Positions 1 through 10,499 of a DNA stretch of 64,000 nucleotides are shown piece after piece. The notes below the pieces were generated by a model. The model saw nothing but the letters and a program-made list of their open reading frames with translations, did not search any database and had not been told where the DNA came from. Made by a program: the position numbers and the translations under genes. Positions within the stretch are counted from its first letter, which is position 1. Each line of letters opens with the position of its first letter. The stretch lies in NCBI RefSeq assembly GCF_052857255.1, contig NW_027526485.1, forward strand, positions 1,860,001 through 1,924,000, written 5' to 3'. Origin of the DNA: Amblyomma americanum. Its lineage: Eukaryota; Arthropoda; Arachnida; Ixodida; Ixodidae.

Positions 1-428
1 ACGCGAAAGAGCTTTGATTGTTTCTCTTACTCTTGCCGCCACAGGTTTAGAGCATGCATTGAGTTGACGGTAGAGTACTTCAAACACGAGTCATAAAATA
101 AAATGGTGACGCATGTTTCAGGACTCTTCCTCCGTTTTTTGCAGCCTTTTCCACGCAGTTCGTAACTGTGGATGTTATTTCTTCCTACAAAATTGCGCAG
201 CAACTCGAAGGCTCTAGGCCGCAAGTGGAACCCAAACGACGCGAAGGTAAGTGAGCTGTGAAAAGCTGCGGTACTCACACGTGGTCTCCTCAGAATTTCC
301 TCCTTGGTGTCCTGGTCCCGCCTGGTCCTTCAGCTTGAATTGAGGGCTTCCCGACACTTAAAAGCCGCTCGAGCGCGTAACGGTTTCGGAGCGGCTGGGT
401 ACTCCTGCTAATGCGAACGGCTCGAATT
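1..428 (-). repeat. Dispersed repeat, copy 1 (runs off left edge)
   Basis: Read on the minus strand, this stretch aligns over its whole length with 18408-18869 on the plus strand. Shared blocks include GAAATTCTGAGGA, CCACGTGT followed by a GTGAGT or GTAAGT donor-like hexamer, and TCCACAGTTACGA. Identity is roughly three quarters by eye, with indels. It carries a short open frame (27-278, minus) whose peptide resembles the one at 18483-18719 of the other copy, but neither has a recognisable domain. It may be an old interspersed repeat or a duplicated exon plus its donor site. It continues past base 1, so its end is unknown. Confidence 0.6.
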
Positions 429-942
429 TCCCCCCTCCTGCCACTGCAAGGTCACGCCCATGCTGCTTTGCATTTCACGTGTCACCGCCTACTGGGGTCC
501 ACAAGAACCGAAATGTGACGCTGCATGAAGGCTAACCTTAATTGAGCTATTTCCAAAATTTACCAAAGGGCCCATCTCTGTAAATACAGCACCTCAGTTT
601 GTTCAAAAGACTTTTACAAGTTTTGTTCATATCGTTATTAAACTTTGTTTTCATGCTGAGCCGTTAATTTCGTCGAAAATTTCTTGCAAACAACCCTAGC
701 CTGGAAAATGCTAGTGAAGCGTTAGTATAATTCGCTTCGCCAATGGGTCATGCTGTACAAGCCTGTTGCCCTGCACCTTCCACAGAAAAAAAGGAAACTT
801 TAAAGTATACTGCTTTTATAAGCTCAAGTGATGTAATTTATTGGAACTAATTTTTTTATTTCTTCAATATTGATAAAAACCGATTTTCGGGCCACTATTA
901 AGCAACTAGCTGCAAATTGCTGGCGGTATCTTGTCTGTCTTC

Positions 943-1100
943 TTTCGATGGAGGCGAAATTCTAGAGGTCCGTGTACTGTGCGAAGTCAGTGCACGTTAA
1001 AGAACCCCAGGTGGTCAAAAATTCGTGAGCCCTTCACTACGGCGTTTCTCATAACCTCAGTCACTTTGGGACGTTAAACCTCCTAAACCATAAATCATAA
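943..1100 (+). mobile_element. Tick SINE, second type, 3' half
   Basis: The segment begins at a GATGGAGGCGAAAT block, carries the core CAGTGCACGTTAAAGAACC and CCAGGTGGTC, and ends in GGGACGTTAAACC followed by an A-rich tail. The core is shared with Ruka. The tail (GACGTTAAACC...CCATAAA) differs from Ruka's pyrimidine-rich tail and matches the copies at 47.6, 49.8 and 58.2 kb. The tRNA-like head is missing, so this copy is truncated at its 5' end. Confidence 0.7.
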
Positions 1101-2500
1101 CACACGTTTGAAGCCGAACTTACTGCGTTCGAAGCTTGAAGAAAACAATCAAAGATAAAAGGGGTGCTTGTTTTTATTGCACTGAGGAAACCTTGATAAT
1201 ATATATTATTTTCATTTTACCTTTTCTTCACTGTATTAGATAACAGCACGTATTGAACCCACTGGTCCTGAAGAGTCACGTGATACGGCCGTGTATCAGC
1301 GAAGCCGATAAAAAGGTCATTTCGGTAGGAGCGGTAGAGCACGTCGGCGTGTTGCCTTTTGTGGCGGTGCATTTTCCTAAAGAAATAGAATGAAGCATTG
1401 CCGCGTCGGATCCAGGCTCCTGTGAACTAGCACTAGCGCCTCTTGAGAATGGCTTGTCCGTCTGTATTGTCCTTCTGTAGTATCGCAGTGCGTATTCCGC
1501 TTTTAACATATCCTTCAACCCTAAAACGCCGGTATGCTCTGGGCGCATTTGAACATCTTTTCTCCCACGTGAGTATTTTTTTCTGCATGTGCCATGGAAA
1601 CGTGGCTGTACTGGTAAAAACTGAAGCGGTTGATGCTGAATCTAATCCAAAAATAATGACCGTTAACGAAGTATGACTCTATCGATGCGCTTTAATAACA
1701 TAAAAATACAAAGTCCTTCCGCTGAGCTTTAGTCAGTAAGAAATTGGATGTACAAAACAGATGTCGGCCGAATTTCAGACAAAACTACATTCATCTCGGC
1801 TAAGAGAATGGTTATTCGAGGCAAGTCGCAAGCCACTTGTCAGCATCATGATCATCACATATCGCTTTAACCAAAGAAGAACTCACTGCCAGTGACCGGC
1901 CATGTGCTCTTCGAGGAGCTCGAAACCTGGAATATTTGCAGGAGTCGGGGAGTACAGTCAAGTCGAGTCGGCGATTAGAGATAATTCAATCCCATACCAT
2001 TGTGGCTATATCATTTGGAACCCCTCACCACGCACGCAGTTAAGGGATCTCGACATCCTGTTGACCAATTCAACAACTGCTTCCTGTTTTCGGCTGTTTT
2101 ATATCGTGTGAAGTGTGTTTCCAATCCTATTAGTTGTGCACCTTTGGCTTGAAACTAACAGTGACCTAAAAAAATGTTACCAGCGCTACAATCAATTCAG
2201 CATTTCTAAAAAGGTGCATGCAGGTAGAATAAACAAGCGCGCCGGGTGCCGTCGAATGCTCGATGCCACGACGAACATCCACCTTCTCAGCATCAAAGCA
2301 TTACTTCGCTTTCAGACAGCAAAAAAAAAAAAAAGAAAACATGAGCCTAGCACAAAAGAATGAAATTGCACATATCCTTTGCTCGCAGGGTGCAACCTGC
2401 CCTCACACAGGTTTCGAAAAATCGTCCTCTACATACCGCTGCCTGCTTAGCTACCGATCGCTCCAGTTACACACAAGTGTTGCCCTCGTACTGATAAGGA
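1101..2500. other. Stretch without recognised genes
   Basis: No open frame here has a recognisable domain. A run of 14 A at about 2321-2334 is the only simple-sequence feature noted. The short frames between 1276 and 2363 have no homology that I recognise and look like chance. Confidence 0.5.
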
Positions 2501-3480
2501 CCCAAGTAGCACAGCGTTTAGGGCCCATCTGGGCTCCATGTGGGCATCGTGGGCTTGGGAAACCCCTTTTTAACCCAGCTTGGACCCTTGCGGGCATCAT
2601 GTGGGCAAAGACAATTTGGGCTGGCCCATGACAAGCCACTTAGGGCCCCATATTGGTAATTTTGGTACAATGTGAGCCCAAGCTGCCAAGTTCAGCCCGC
2701 ACAGGTTCCTTCCCGGCAACATTAGGGCAAACTTGAAAACGAGTTGGGCTCAGTGCAAAAAAACTGGGGCCAAGCCCAACTTGGGCAGCCCGCCTATCAC
2801 CACAATTGGTCCAACATGGGCTTTAAAGGGGCTAAACATGTTTTCATCCCCAAAAGAACCCGAATGGGGCCTTAATCGGCTATGATCGGGCTGATTTGAT
2901 GCAGAACTGGGCTATACAGAGAAACATGACGGGCAGCCCTAATTTGGACAGCCCATCTTGTGCCCAGCTTGGACCCTTGTGGGCATCATGTGGGCAGACA
3001 ATTTGGGCTGGCCCATGAGAAGCCAACTAGGGCCCCATATTGGTAATTATGGGGCAATGTGAGCCATGCTGCCAAGTTCAGCCCGCATATGTCCCTTGCC
3101 AGCAACAATTCAAACTTGAAAACGAGTTGGGCTCAGTGCAGGAAAACTAGGGGAAAGCCCAACTTCGGCATTCCGCCTATCATCCCATAGCGCTGGTCCA
3201 CACCAAGTTAGCCCAAGCATATACCTACCAAAGCGCCATGTATGTGTATTACATGGAAACATGCACCGGTTTGCCCCTCCAGAACCCATGTGAGACCCGC
3301 AAGGGTATTAAGCGGGCCATGCAAGTTGGGCCTGCCCGCGTTCTTTCTGCAGGCAGCCCAGCTACTTCACCGAGACCCTATGCGGGTATTATAGGGCCTC
3401 AGCCCAGCTTGTATAGCCCGTGCAGAGCCCTTGTGGCATCCACTGGGGTATCACAGGGGCCGCCCAAGTTGGGCTTCCCT
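2501..3480 (+). repeat. GGGC/GCCC-punctuated repeat element, copy 1
   Basis: About 1 kb is saturated with GGGCA, GGGCT and AGCCCA words spaced every 10-30 bases. It starts with CCAAGTAGCACA at 2502-2513, the same word that starts the second copy at 58473. Inside, 2574-2962 is repeated in tandem at 2963-about 3205 (offset 389 bases; shared blocks include CCCAGCTTGGACCCTTG and GGGCCCCATATTGGTAAT). No coding sense is visible; the short open frames across it are translations of the repeat. The right boundary is approximate. Confidence 0.65.
2574..3205 (+). repeat. Tandem duplication, 389-bp unit, inside the GGGC-rich repeat
   Basis: Unit 1 begins at 2574 (CCCAGCTTGGACCC) and unit 2 at 2963. Similarity can be followed for about 240 bases into unit 2, through CTGCCAAGTTCAGCCCGCA and AACTTGAAAACGAGTTGGG, and fades near 3205. 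The second unit is therefore incomplete. Confidence 0.75.
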
Positions 3481-3974
3481 ACGATCATTTAGGATGTTAG
3501 ATTGACTGAAACACCAATTTGTAGCAAGCTCCTCGCTCAAACGCCAAAGTGCAAATTTTGTTAACTGTGTTTGCTTTGTATGGGGTAAGGAAATCATTTT
3601 GCATGCTATTTGCAGAATCCCGGCAGTTTGCAGGATCATGCACTAACTCTCCGCAAAGATGTTACATAACGGTCATATCTTCGTCAACAGTTGACACGGT
3701 AAGCCATTAAGTCAATGCACAGAATAATAATTCAGAAATCTGTAGCATGATCTCAATTCAGCTGTGATTTTTCAGTCTTTTCTAGTTGTCAACAAGACGT
3801 GTACTCCACTACTCAAAATTTTATTGAGCAATCAGAGCTGACAAAATTTGTGTGTTAAATATGCCGCAATGATAGCCCAGCAACTGAACAAAAACAACAG
3901 ATGAACAGAAATGGATAGGATGCCACTTGGGGTGGCGCAGATGATTACTGCTACTTTCACTGCAGCATGAGGTG

Positions 3975-4348
3975 TAATCTAAAAGAGTGCGGTGAGGGGC
4001 TAGTTGGTACGAAATTATGGAGACAATGAATAACTGCGCCAAAAGGACGGGACAAGAGAGAAGAATCACACGAGGCAAGCGCAGACTAACAACTGGTTTA
4101 TTGCACCAACGCCTCCTTCCTTCGGCAACAAAGCGCATGCGCACCAACCGCAAAGACAAAAGCCATAATCATCACGTCAAACCAAGAATCTCCAACCCCT
4201 CGCGGTACAGGTGTATGGAAGCCTGGCTAACACATTTGTCAGGAACTAATCTCGTGATTTTTAAGGCTTCGATAACTTCACGCTCTTTTTGTATGATTCT
4301 TCTCTCTTGTCCCGTCCTTTTTGCGCAGTTATTCATTGTTCCTATAAT
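3975..4348 (+). mobile_element. Fold-back insertion a, with 11-bp target-site duplication
   Basis: A 374-bp insertion is bracketed by the direct repeat AGCATGAGGTG (3964-3974 and 4349-4359). It has a head of about 40 bases containing GGGCTAGTTGGT (3998-4009). A left arm (about 4014-4070) follows, then 220 bases of spacer, then a right arm (about 4291-4348) that is the near-perfect reverse complement of the left arm and ends at the insertion boundary. Arm vocabulary includes ACTGCGC, AGGACGGGACAAGAGAG and AAGAATCA. The two 112-residue open frames seen on opposite strands are artefacts of the arms. Variable-length duplication suggests target-primed retroposition; this is inference. Confidence 0.75.
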
Positions 4349-4359
4349 AGCATGAGGTG

Positions 4360-4926
4360 CTTAGAAACACTGCTCGGCAGATGCTAATCAGATTAAGTAG
4401 ATTATTACAAAAAAAATAATATAAGCATACTAAGCATGGCAAAATTGCAGAATGAACAGCTCAGTTTGCAGCACTCAATTGCATGAAAATTAATGTTCTT
4501 AGAGGCTAGTTCACACCTTATATTCAGAATGTACTCAGTGATGTCCACGCAGTATAGAAAACGGAAATGTGAATCATATTATGTGTTAAAATTTATCCAA
4601 GAGAACCACTGTGACAGGTGTGCTGGAGGGTCCGTCTCTATATAGTTTAGGGCGGCGGAGACTGTAGAGTCCCCTACAAATTAGACGAGTGCGACGCGGA
4701 CCAAGAAAATAAGCTAAGAACCAGGTGTGAAACTGCTCTTATTTTCCTTAGCGCGTGGCTCCGCGCAGCCGGAGCTAGCGCGTGTTGCAAGCCGAGACGG
4801 CGCAACACTTATGATGGCAATTTAGTGCCGCTACACTGTCATAGATCGCAAGACAGCTAGCCATATTTCTCGAGAGCTGCTGGCGCCAAACTATATATTA
4901 TACCTAAGTATTTACTTCCCTAACCT
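4360..4926. other. Spacer between two fold-back insertions
   Basis: No gene was recognised. The segment contains a short GC-rich patch around 4740-4810 and otherwise AT-rich sequence. Confidence 0.4.
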
Positions 4927-5082
4927 TCTTGAACAAACAGCGCGAACAAAGACGAGCACAAAAGACAAGAAAGCGAACGACACGGCGCTGTGTCTTTCTT
5001 GTCTTTTGTGCTCGTCTTTGTTCGCGCTGTTTGTTCAAGATGCTTAACCAACTAGCCCGCCAAAACGTGTTAACCCAACTTA
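4927..5082 (-). mobile_element. Fold-back insertion b, perfect 46-bp arms, with 11-bp duplication
   Basis: The left arm (4928-4973) and right arm (4994-5039) are perfect reverse complements over 46 bases, with a 20-base loop. To the right comes ACCAACTAGCCCGCC, the reverse complement of the GGGCTAGTTGGT tag, so this copy lies in reverse orientation. The direct repeat TTCCCTAACCT at 4916-4926 and 5083-5093 brackets a 156-bp insertion. Read in its own orientation it is head (about 40 bases), arm, loop, arm, with the second arm ending within a base or so of the insertion edge, as in copies a and d. Confidence 0.85.
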
Positions 5083-5093
5083 TTCCCTAACCT

Positions 5094-6770
5094 GGGTGTT
5101 TCAGTGAGTTTCTAGATTTGCAATGTGCAGTCTCCTTCAAACCATCAAGAATATTAGAATAAGGCTGGCAATGGCATATCAAGGTAATGGCATTGCGAAG
5201 CAATGACATAGATGTGAACAAAAAATAAAGGAAAAGTTATAAAGACAGCAGCGAAACAATGATCTGTTTCTGCTGTATGCAAAATAAATATTATAAACAG
5301 TTGTGGCTTCTTAATAATGTACACTAGGTTCCTCAAAAAAACTTCATAAATCAAGTTGTCTGCAATAAATAATTGCGAGAAAAAAACAATAAATATGCTC
5401 ACAAAAAAATTTTCAGGTCGCTTCTGTGTACAGTAGTTTGCAGTGAAGTTGTAATTGGTTAAAATTTTGGAAGGCCCAACTGCGCCACCAGGAAGGTCAT
5501 TTTATTTATCGTAATTTGATGCTTTCTGAAGTGCTGAGCGGGTAATAAGATGCACAATGACGTCTCATAATGTAACATATGTATTTTCTAGTATGAATGG
5601 TAATGTACTGTAAGCTAGGTGGTACTGCATATTTGTACTCAGTGGACGAATACGTGCTGAAGGTGGCATTCGTTATGGCAAATTCTGCATAGAAAGTTTC
5701 CTTCACAGTCATTCTTACAATGTAACAAATGGTAAGGCGCATCGACGGACCACTTTCGCATTGGAAAGCACAAAATATAAAATGAAGGCATCATCATCGC
5801 GTTTATACATACTTTCATTAAAATTTCAATGTACAGGAAAGGAAACATATGGCTGGGGAAAATGAGGTTTTGTCTTGATCATTGCCTATGGTGACATGGC
5901 GGGAATAAATTAACACTAAAAGGATCTGTGAATTTCCACTTTGCCATAGTCTACACTGCAAATTTTCATATTAACATTGCAGAAATACATGAAAAACTTT
6001 AGTCCCTCAAAAATTTGGCTATACTTCGCTAAATTTGCTGCGCAGTGGAGCCAAACCAGGTCACAGATTAAAAATTAACTCAAGGGTGCATTTGCTATGA
6101 GCATGTGCTGGTCAGTTTGCAAATCATTGATTTTAGTCATCTCTTTCATGAGTAAATACTTCCCGGAAAGAAAAGATGGATTGAAGGAAGGTAGAAAGAG
6201 TGCAGGCTAGTTAATATGTGCAGTTGTCTTGCCTAACTACTATCCTCAGCGCTAAATTTTGTCCGTGTATGTCAAGTAGTAGAAAAGCTTAAGATCGTGG
6301 GATGGAGTCCAGATATGGTAGCAGAATTTTTATAGAGGCAAAGTCCATTAGCAACCATTTGCCCTGCAATTTTGATGCACTTTATAGGGCTCCAGCTTGT
6401 CTTATCTGAAACACTTTACTACAATATCCTTCATAGACTAAGCATAATTTTTGGACTACCAAAGCTGCCCATATTGCATATATCTGAATAGCATAAATAT
6501 CATTCTATAATGAAAGATTACCACTTCAGATGGGGACGAAGAAATACAGACCGGAGGTGCAGTAAAAAGATAACTGAATTTATTACCTTGATGAAAGACC
6601 CTCAAGTAGAGTTCATTTGAACATGTGTTCACTGCACTGGAATTAACAGAAAAACAAGAAAAATACAAGTGATATTGCTTTCTAAACACATAAGGCAGAC
6701 TGCCACTGACATATCCCAACTCCTTTCGTGACAAAGTAATATATCGCTTGCTAAACAATCTTCACCTTCC
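5094..6770. other. AT-rich stretch without recognised genes
   Basis: I see only AT-rich sequence and short chance frames. No domain, repeat family or RNA gene was recognised. Confidence 0.5.
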
Positions 6771-6990
6771 CTATAATGTGGAAGGTTTTACAGATTTCAC
6801 ATTGTAACTAGGCGCCTCCGTACCAAGCAGATGTGTAGCACCGTTGGTCGGCTCAAACTCACAGTGCCTGCAATTTTGTGCCAGAAATCCACACGTTGTT
6901 AATGAATCAATGCCTGTGCTGTGCTCTCGGAGTCCATGATTTAAGCTCTGTCCTGAATACGCGTTTTTCAAGCATTAGGTTTGTTCTTCA
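6771..6990 (-). pseudogene. Possible Penelope-like element GIY-YIG remnant
   Basis: The minus-strand frame of about 66 codons reads Y-x-GQ, then LREH, then a HC/NC-x2-C block and a LLG block. These resemble, in order and spacing, the GIY-YIG endonuclease tail of Penelope-like elements (YIGQTG...LREH...LA-HC--C...VLG). The first motif is degraded (YSGQS), and no Penelope reverse transcriptase is visible next to it. If correct, this is a short 3' relic of a retroelement whose nuclease would nick the target for priming. The call rests on spaced motifs only and could be wrong. Confidence 0.4.
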
Positions 6991-7859
6991 GGTCTTGGTG
7001 TTGGCACGTTTGACTTGAGTGCAAGCCACGTGCTTCGTCAATCATGATAAGATCTCCGGTCTAAAAAACATTTGGTGTTTATTCACTGCAGGCCGCGCAT
7101 TATTTTTGTTGAAGAAACAAAACGTTCACGAGTGGCCACCCGTTCAACGTTTCTGAATGGGTGGTGTGTGGGCGTGGCGGCGGTAGTGGCGCAAAATTTT
7201 CGACTGTGATGCCATGCGATGAGATTTCCGTGGGACAAAATCTGGACGCTTTTTTGAAGGCAGAGAAGTTACGCCAACAGGGTGATTGAACACACCCTCA
7301 CGGGCGGCTGTGTGCGGGTGGATACTCTCGGCATGGGCAGCTGTTCCACGTGATGTCATGATACAGTTGTTTGCAAAGTGTGGAATTTCACTCAATGACG
7401 AATGTGTTGTGGGCCGCTGCAGTGATGACAAGAGCACTACCAGTGAGGACAACGACACAAGTGGGGAGCTTCTGGATAATAAATTTTCATTGTGGAACGT
7501 CCTTTTTTTTCTTTCGGACATTAAATTTCGCGGCTGGGAGGTCGACTTACATTCAAGTTGACTTACTACAGTAAACACGGTACGTGACGAAAGATGCAGT
7601 GATGATTTGGACATGGTGCGCAGGCAATGAACAAAGAACCCGCACTGAGCACAAAAGCAGCGAGCACTGAGAGCAGGAACATGGCCACTGAAACACTACG
7701 GTCACTTCGATGTCATTGATTATCCGCAGCATAGCCTTCCGGGCACAAAACATAGTCGCAGTGTAGTCAGATTGGGGCACATCAGGGCACAGCGATTGGT
7801 AGGGTCTGAGGCACAAGAGGTGCGCAATATCAGGTTGAGGTAGGTCGAAGGTAGTCTCC

Positions 7860-8270
7860 AAGAAGGCCGGAGTGATCTCATAGGTGACGGCAGTGACCTA
7901 GCACCGCACAGAGAGCTTGATGCAGCGAGATAGTGACCAAAGCAGGACAAGGTAGCTAGGGGTGAAAGAAACCATGTGGTGAAGGCGTTTGTAATAGTCC
8001 TGCTGTGATTTCTGCGAGGCGGGTAGTCGGGAGCATGCTAGATGGTGGGCTTGGTCGGAACTGGCAATCACGTCGTGGGCATATTCAGAAAGTACACCAG
8101 TAAAGATAGGAAGCAGTGCCCACAGGTAACGGGGGCTCTTCGCCGTACAAAAGATAGACTAGGGAGCAACCAAAGTGCAATGAAGGGAAGAGTTCTTTGC
8201 AAATGTTACGTTAGAGAAAGCAGTATTCCCGTCTCGAAGATCCAGTGAAATGTATATTGCGAGCATAACG
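7860..8270 (-). pseudogene. Ty3/gypsy integrase C-terminal remnant
   Basis: Reading the minus strand, the fragment contains motifs of the late integrase region and its tail: an SPRYLW-type block, S-E-Y-A-H-D-V, the basic QKSQQDYY block, LVLLWS, and finally V-T-Y-E-I-T-P. These match the GPY/F-like end of gypsy pol proteins. The HHCC zinc finger and the DDE catalytic core are absent, removed by the same deletion that took most of RT. Stops and at least one frameshift interrupt it. The following minus-strand frame to 7553 probably includes the pol end and part of the 3' untranslated or LTR sequence. Confidence 0.65.
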
Positions 8271-8700
8271 GTAAGAGTGCTGCTAAGGCGCTAGGTGGGG
8301 CTATTTGTGCATATCATGTGTTTGAAGCTGGCAGGGGCATTGCATGAGCCGAAAGGTATAACCTTAAATTCATACAGCCCAGCAGGCACAACAAATGCCA
8401 TCTTCTCGCGGTCTTGTTCACCCATGGCGATTTGCCTACAGCCAGAGCACAGGCCAGTGGAGGAGAAAAGGAGAAAAATTTGGCACCTTAGAGACTATCA
8501 AGGGTGCAATTGATTAGTGGCAATGGCTAGAAATCTTTTTTGGTTAATATTATTGAGGTATTGGTAATCCGAGCAGAACTGCTAAGAGCCATATTTTTTA
8601 GAGGATCATTGGTTAGTCCCAAGAGCTTCGGGAAGGCTCAATAATGTTCTTGGCAAATATCTTTACTAGCTCGTTTCAGATAACCTGGCGCTTGGGGTGA
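8270..8700 (-). pseudogene. Ty3/gypsy reverse transcriptase remnant (fingers region)
   Basis: On the minus strand, fragments correspond to the first RT blocks. They include NIIEPSRSSW, then a degraded KKDG-WRFC-DYR-LNN block (seen as KKYGS-stop-QFCSDYQYLNN), a GAKFFS block, the REK-AFV block and AGLYEFKVIPFG-CNAPASF. At least two stops and two or more frameshifts lie between them. The catalytic YLDD box is not found; sequence jumps to integrase soon after the APASF motif. The family is clear, and the copy is dead. Confidence 0.75.
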
Positions 8701-8834
8701 GACATACGGTAGGAGTGCCAGCAGTCAGGAGGGGCACCACCAGTTCCTATGTGACGTGTGACAGCTTGACCGAGGGCAGCTTTATGCAGATTAAAAGCGT
8801 GAGAAGCTGGGAAGATTAGGCAGGTGAGGGGTCA

Positions 8835-9082
8835 GTGGCTTACATGGTAGTGAACACGTCTGTTGAGAAAGGGAAATGCTGGCGGGTGGCATCGGGGCCG
8901 CGAACTAGGGTAGCATCTAATGCAGCGACTTGGCAACAAGAAAGGCGAGAAAGCATGGTCACACAGATTGCGGATGGAAGTACTAAAGGGCAGACGCTGA
9001 AATTCAGAACTGGTAGGAACAGTGTGTTGGCCTTGACAGCAGCAAACGTAAGGGGCAGCGCAGCGTTGCAGATGAGCAGTAT
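8835..9082 (-). pseudogene. Ty3/gypsy protease-RT linker remnant
   Basis: The open minus-strand frame reads through a segment (LPLTFAAVKANT-LFLPVLNFS-CPLVLP) that resembles the linker between protease and RT of gypsy elements, which has a VALPH...LPVLNF...PQVLP pattern. It continues the protease frame that lies on the other side of the inserted LINE. There is no catalytic motif here. The assignment comes from position and general resemblance. Confidence 0.5.
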
Positions 9083-9668
9083 ATCGAGAATAGGTAATCT
9101 TTCAGATAATCTTTCATGGGCCACACACATTCAATCCATCTGTGCCAAAGCTTCAAGATCACTTGGGTACCTGCGCCGGAACTTGCGAAACGCCCCTAAT
9201 AACGTGAGAAAAGTCGCTTACTTAACAATCGTGCGTCCTCAACTAGAATTTGCTTCACCTATGTGGTCCCCTTATCAAAATTACCTGATCAACAAGCTTG
9301 AATCCGTACAAAATAGAGCCGCTCGTTTCATCACACAAAAGTACCACCCCCAGTCCAGTATCACTAAGATTAAACTTGATATCTCCCTCGAACCATTACA
9401 TATTCGTCGCTCCATCGCTCTTTTATGCTTACTTCATAAATATCGTCATAGCACCAGGCCATCTCCCTTGCCCCTCGAAGAGCCTTCACGCATTTCACGC
9501 CGCCTACATAATCAGTATAGCATTACACGCATTTACGGAAGAACCTTAGCATTCAATTCATCTGCACTTCCACGTGCCATTATTCCTTGGAATGATCTTC
9601 CCAACTGTATCGCATCTATCGGCAACCACCAATCATTTCAAGACCAACTGCACAAACATTTTCTTTAA
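9083..9668 (+). pseudogene. Non-LTR RT C-terminus (Jockey/CR1 group)
   Basis: The frame starts in the thumb-proximal part of a LINE reverse transcriptase: LSWATHI, KASRSLGYLRRNL, a VRPQLEFASPMW block and NKLESVQNRAARFI. These match the C-terminal RT region of Jockey/CR1-like LINEs. It runs without stops to 9668. The RT catalytic motifs and the endonuclease are absent because of 5' truncation. It has the same family architecture as the minus-strand LINE at 12.2-13.5 kb, with the same order of motifs, but the sequences are clearly different. Confidence 0.8.
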
Positions 9669-10034
9669 CGACATTGTGTCTTGTTTCAGGTTGTTCTGTG
9701 TCCTTGGTCCCCTTTTCTTCTCGTTGGTATTTTACAAAGTTTTGGTTTCTTGTGCAATTTCAGCCATCTGTATGTTTTTTATGACTACTGCTTTTTCTTT
9801 TTGATGCCTATTGGGCACTTGCGATGCATTCTTGCTACTAATTTAATTTTTGTTGCTCGCGGTGATGTATGTCTTTTAGTTACGTTTTGCCCTGTATATT
9901 TATAATTGTGTTTAATTTTTGCCTTGTATCACGCGTTGTTTTTAATTTATTCTTCCTATTTGCTTAATCTATTGTTTTGCCCCCCTTACTCAATGCCCTT
10001 CTGGGCCCTGTAAGGTATTTTGAAAAAAAAAAAA
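9083..10034 (+). mobile_element. 5'-truncated non-LTR retrotransposon with poly(A) tail, inserted in the gypsy remnant
   Basis: The insertion contains the last about 195 codons of a LINE ORF2, a stop at 9666-9668, about 350 bases of T-rich 3' UTR, and a 12-A tail at 10023-10034. The gypsy frame resumes on both sides, showing the order of events: gypsy first, LINE later. Severe 5' truncation and a poly(A) tail are typical of target-primed reverse transcription. The 5' junction is estimated from where gypsy sense ends and RT sense begins, so it may be off by about 15 bases. Confidence 0.75.
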
Positions 10035-10039
10035 CCATA

Positions 10040-10443
10040 TAGTCACCATCAGGAACCGGCCGCAATGGGAACAGGGCAACAAAGGATGCAGTTTCAGATG
10101 GCAGGAAAACATTATCTTCAGAGAATATTAGAGGTGGGAAGCCCACAAGGAAGTTATCGAATAATGAGACCTCAAGATGGTACTCCTATAACCAGCCAAT
10201 GAGAAGCGAATATTCCGACAGGAAATCTAAACCGAGAATCAGATCATGGGCGCACATGTGTCAAACGGCCAAACAAGCTGGGGTGCCGTGGCCAGCAGTA
10301 GCAGCACGAGCGCTGCATTGGCCGTCAGAAACAAGAAATCCAGTATCCACAATGCACAGACAAAATGTCGCAGAAATAAGGACATTGCGATGACAGAGGT
10401 GAAAGTTGGAGCTTATCACGGACTCATGCATGCCAGTGTCCAT
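10040..10443 (-). pseudogene. Ty3/gypsy aspartic protease remnant
   Basis: The minus-strand reading begins near a degraded active-site block (MDTGMHESVIS, where functional enzymes have VDTGA-S-S). It proceeds through about 60 residues to a DLILG block corresponding to the conserved ILG(M/L)DFL near the end of retroviral-type proteases. A frameshift or stop separates the halves. The catalytic DTG is preserved but its surroundings are not. It lies between the gag-like region and the linker, as expected. Confidence 0.55.
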
Positions 10444-10499
10444 GAAAGCATATATGCAGCGTCACCTTTGGGGGCTGCATCAGCTAGTTTTCCAGATCG

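Noticed and set aside
2451..2639. Minus-strand frame of 62 residues
   Set aside because: It lies in the GGGC-rich repeat and has no domain.
3821..4355. Two 112-residue open frames on opposite strands with similar sequence
   Set aside because: Both read across the inverted arms of fold-back insertion a. Their similarity comes from the palindrome.
7144..7614. 156-residue minus-strand frame downstream of the gypsy remnant
   Set aside because: It is basic and Ser-rich with no domain; it lies where untranslated or LTR sequence is expected. It is not supported as a gene.
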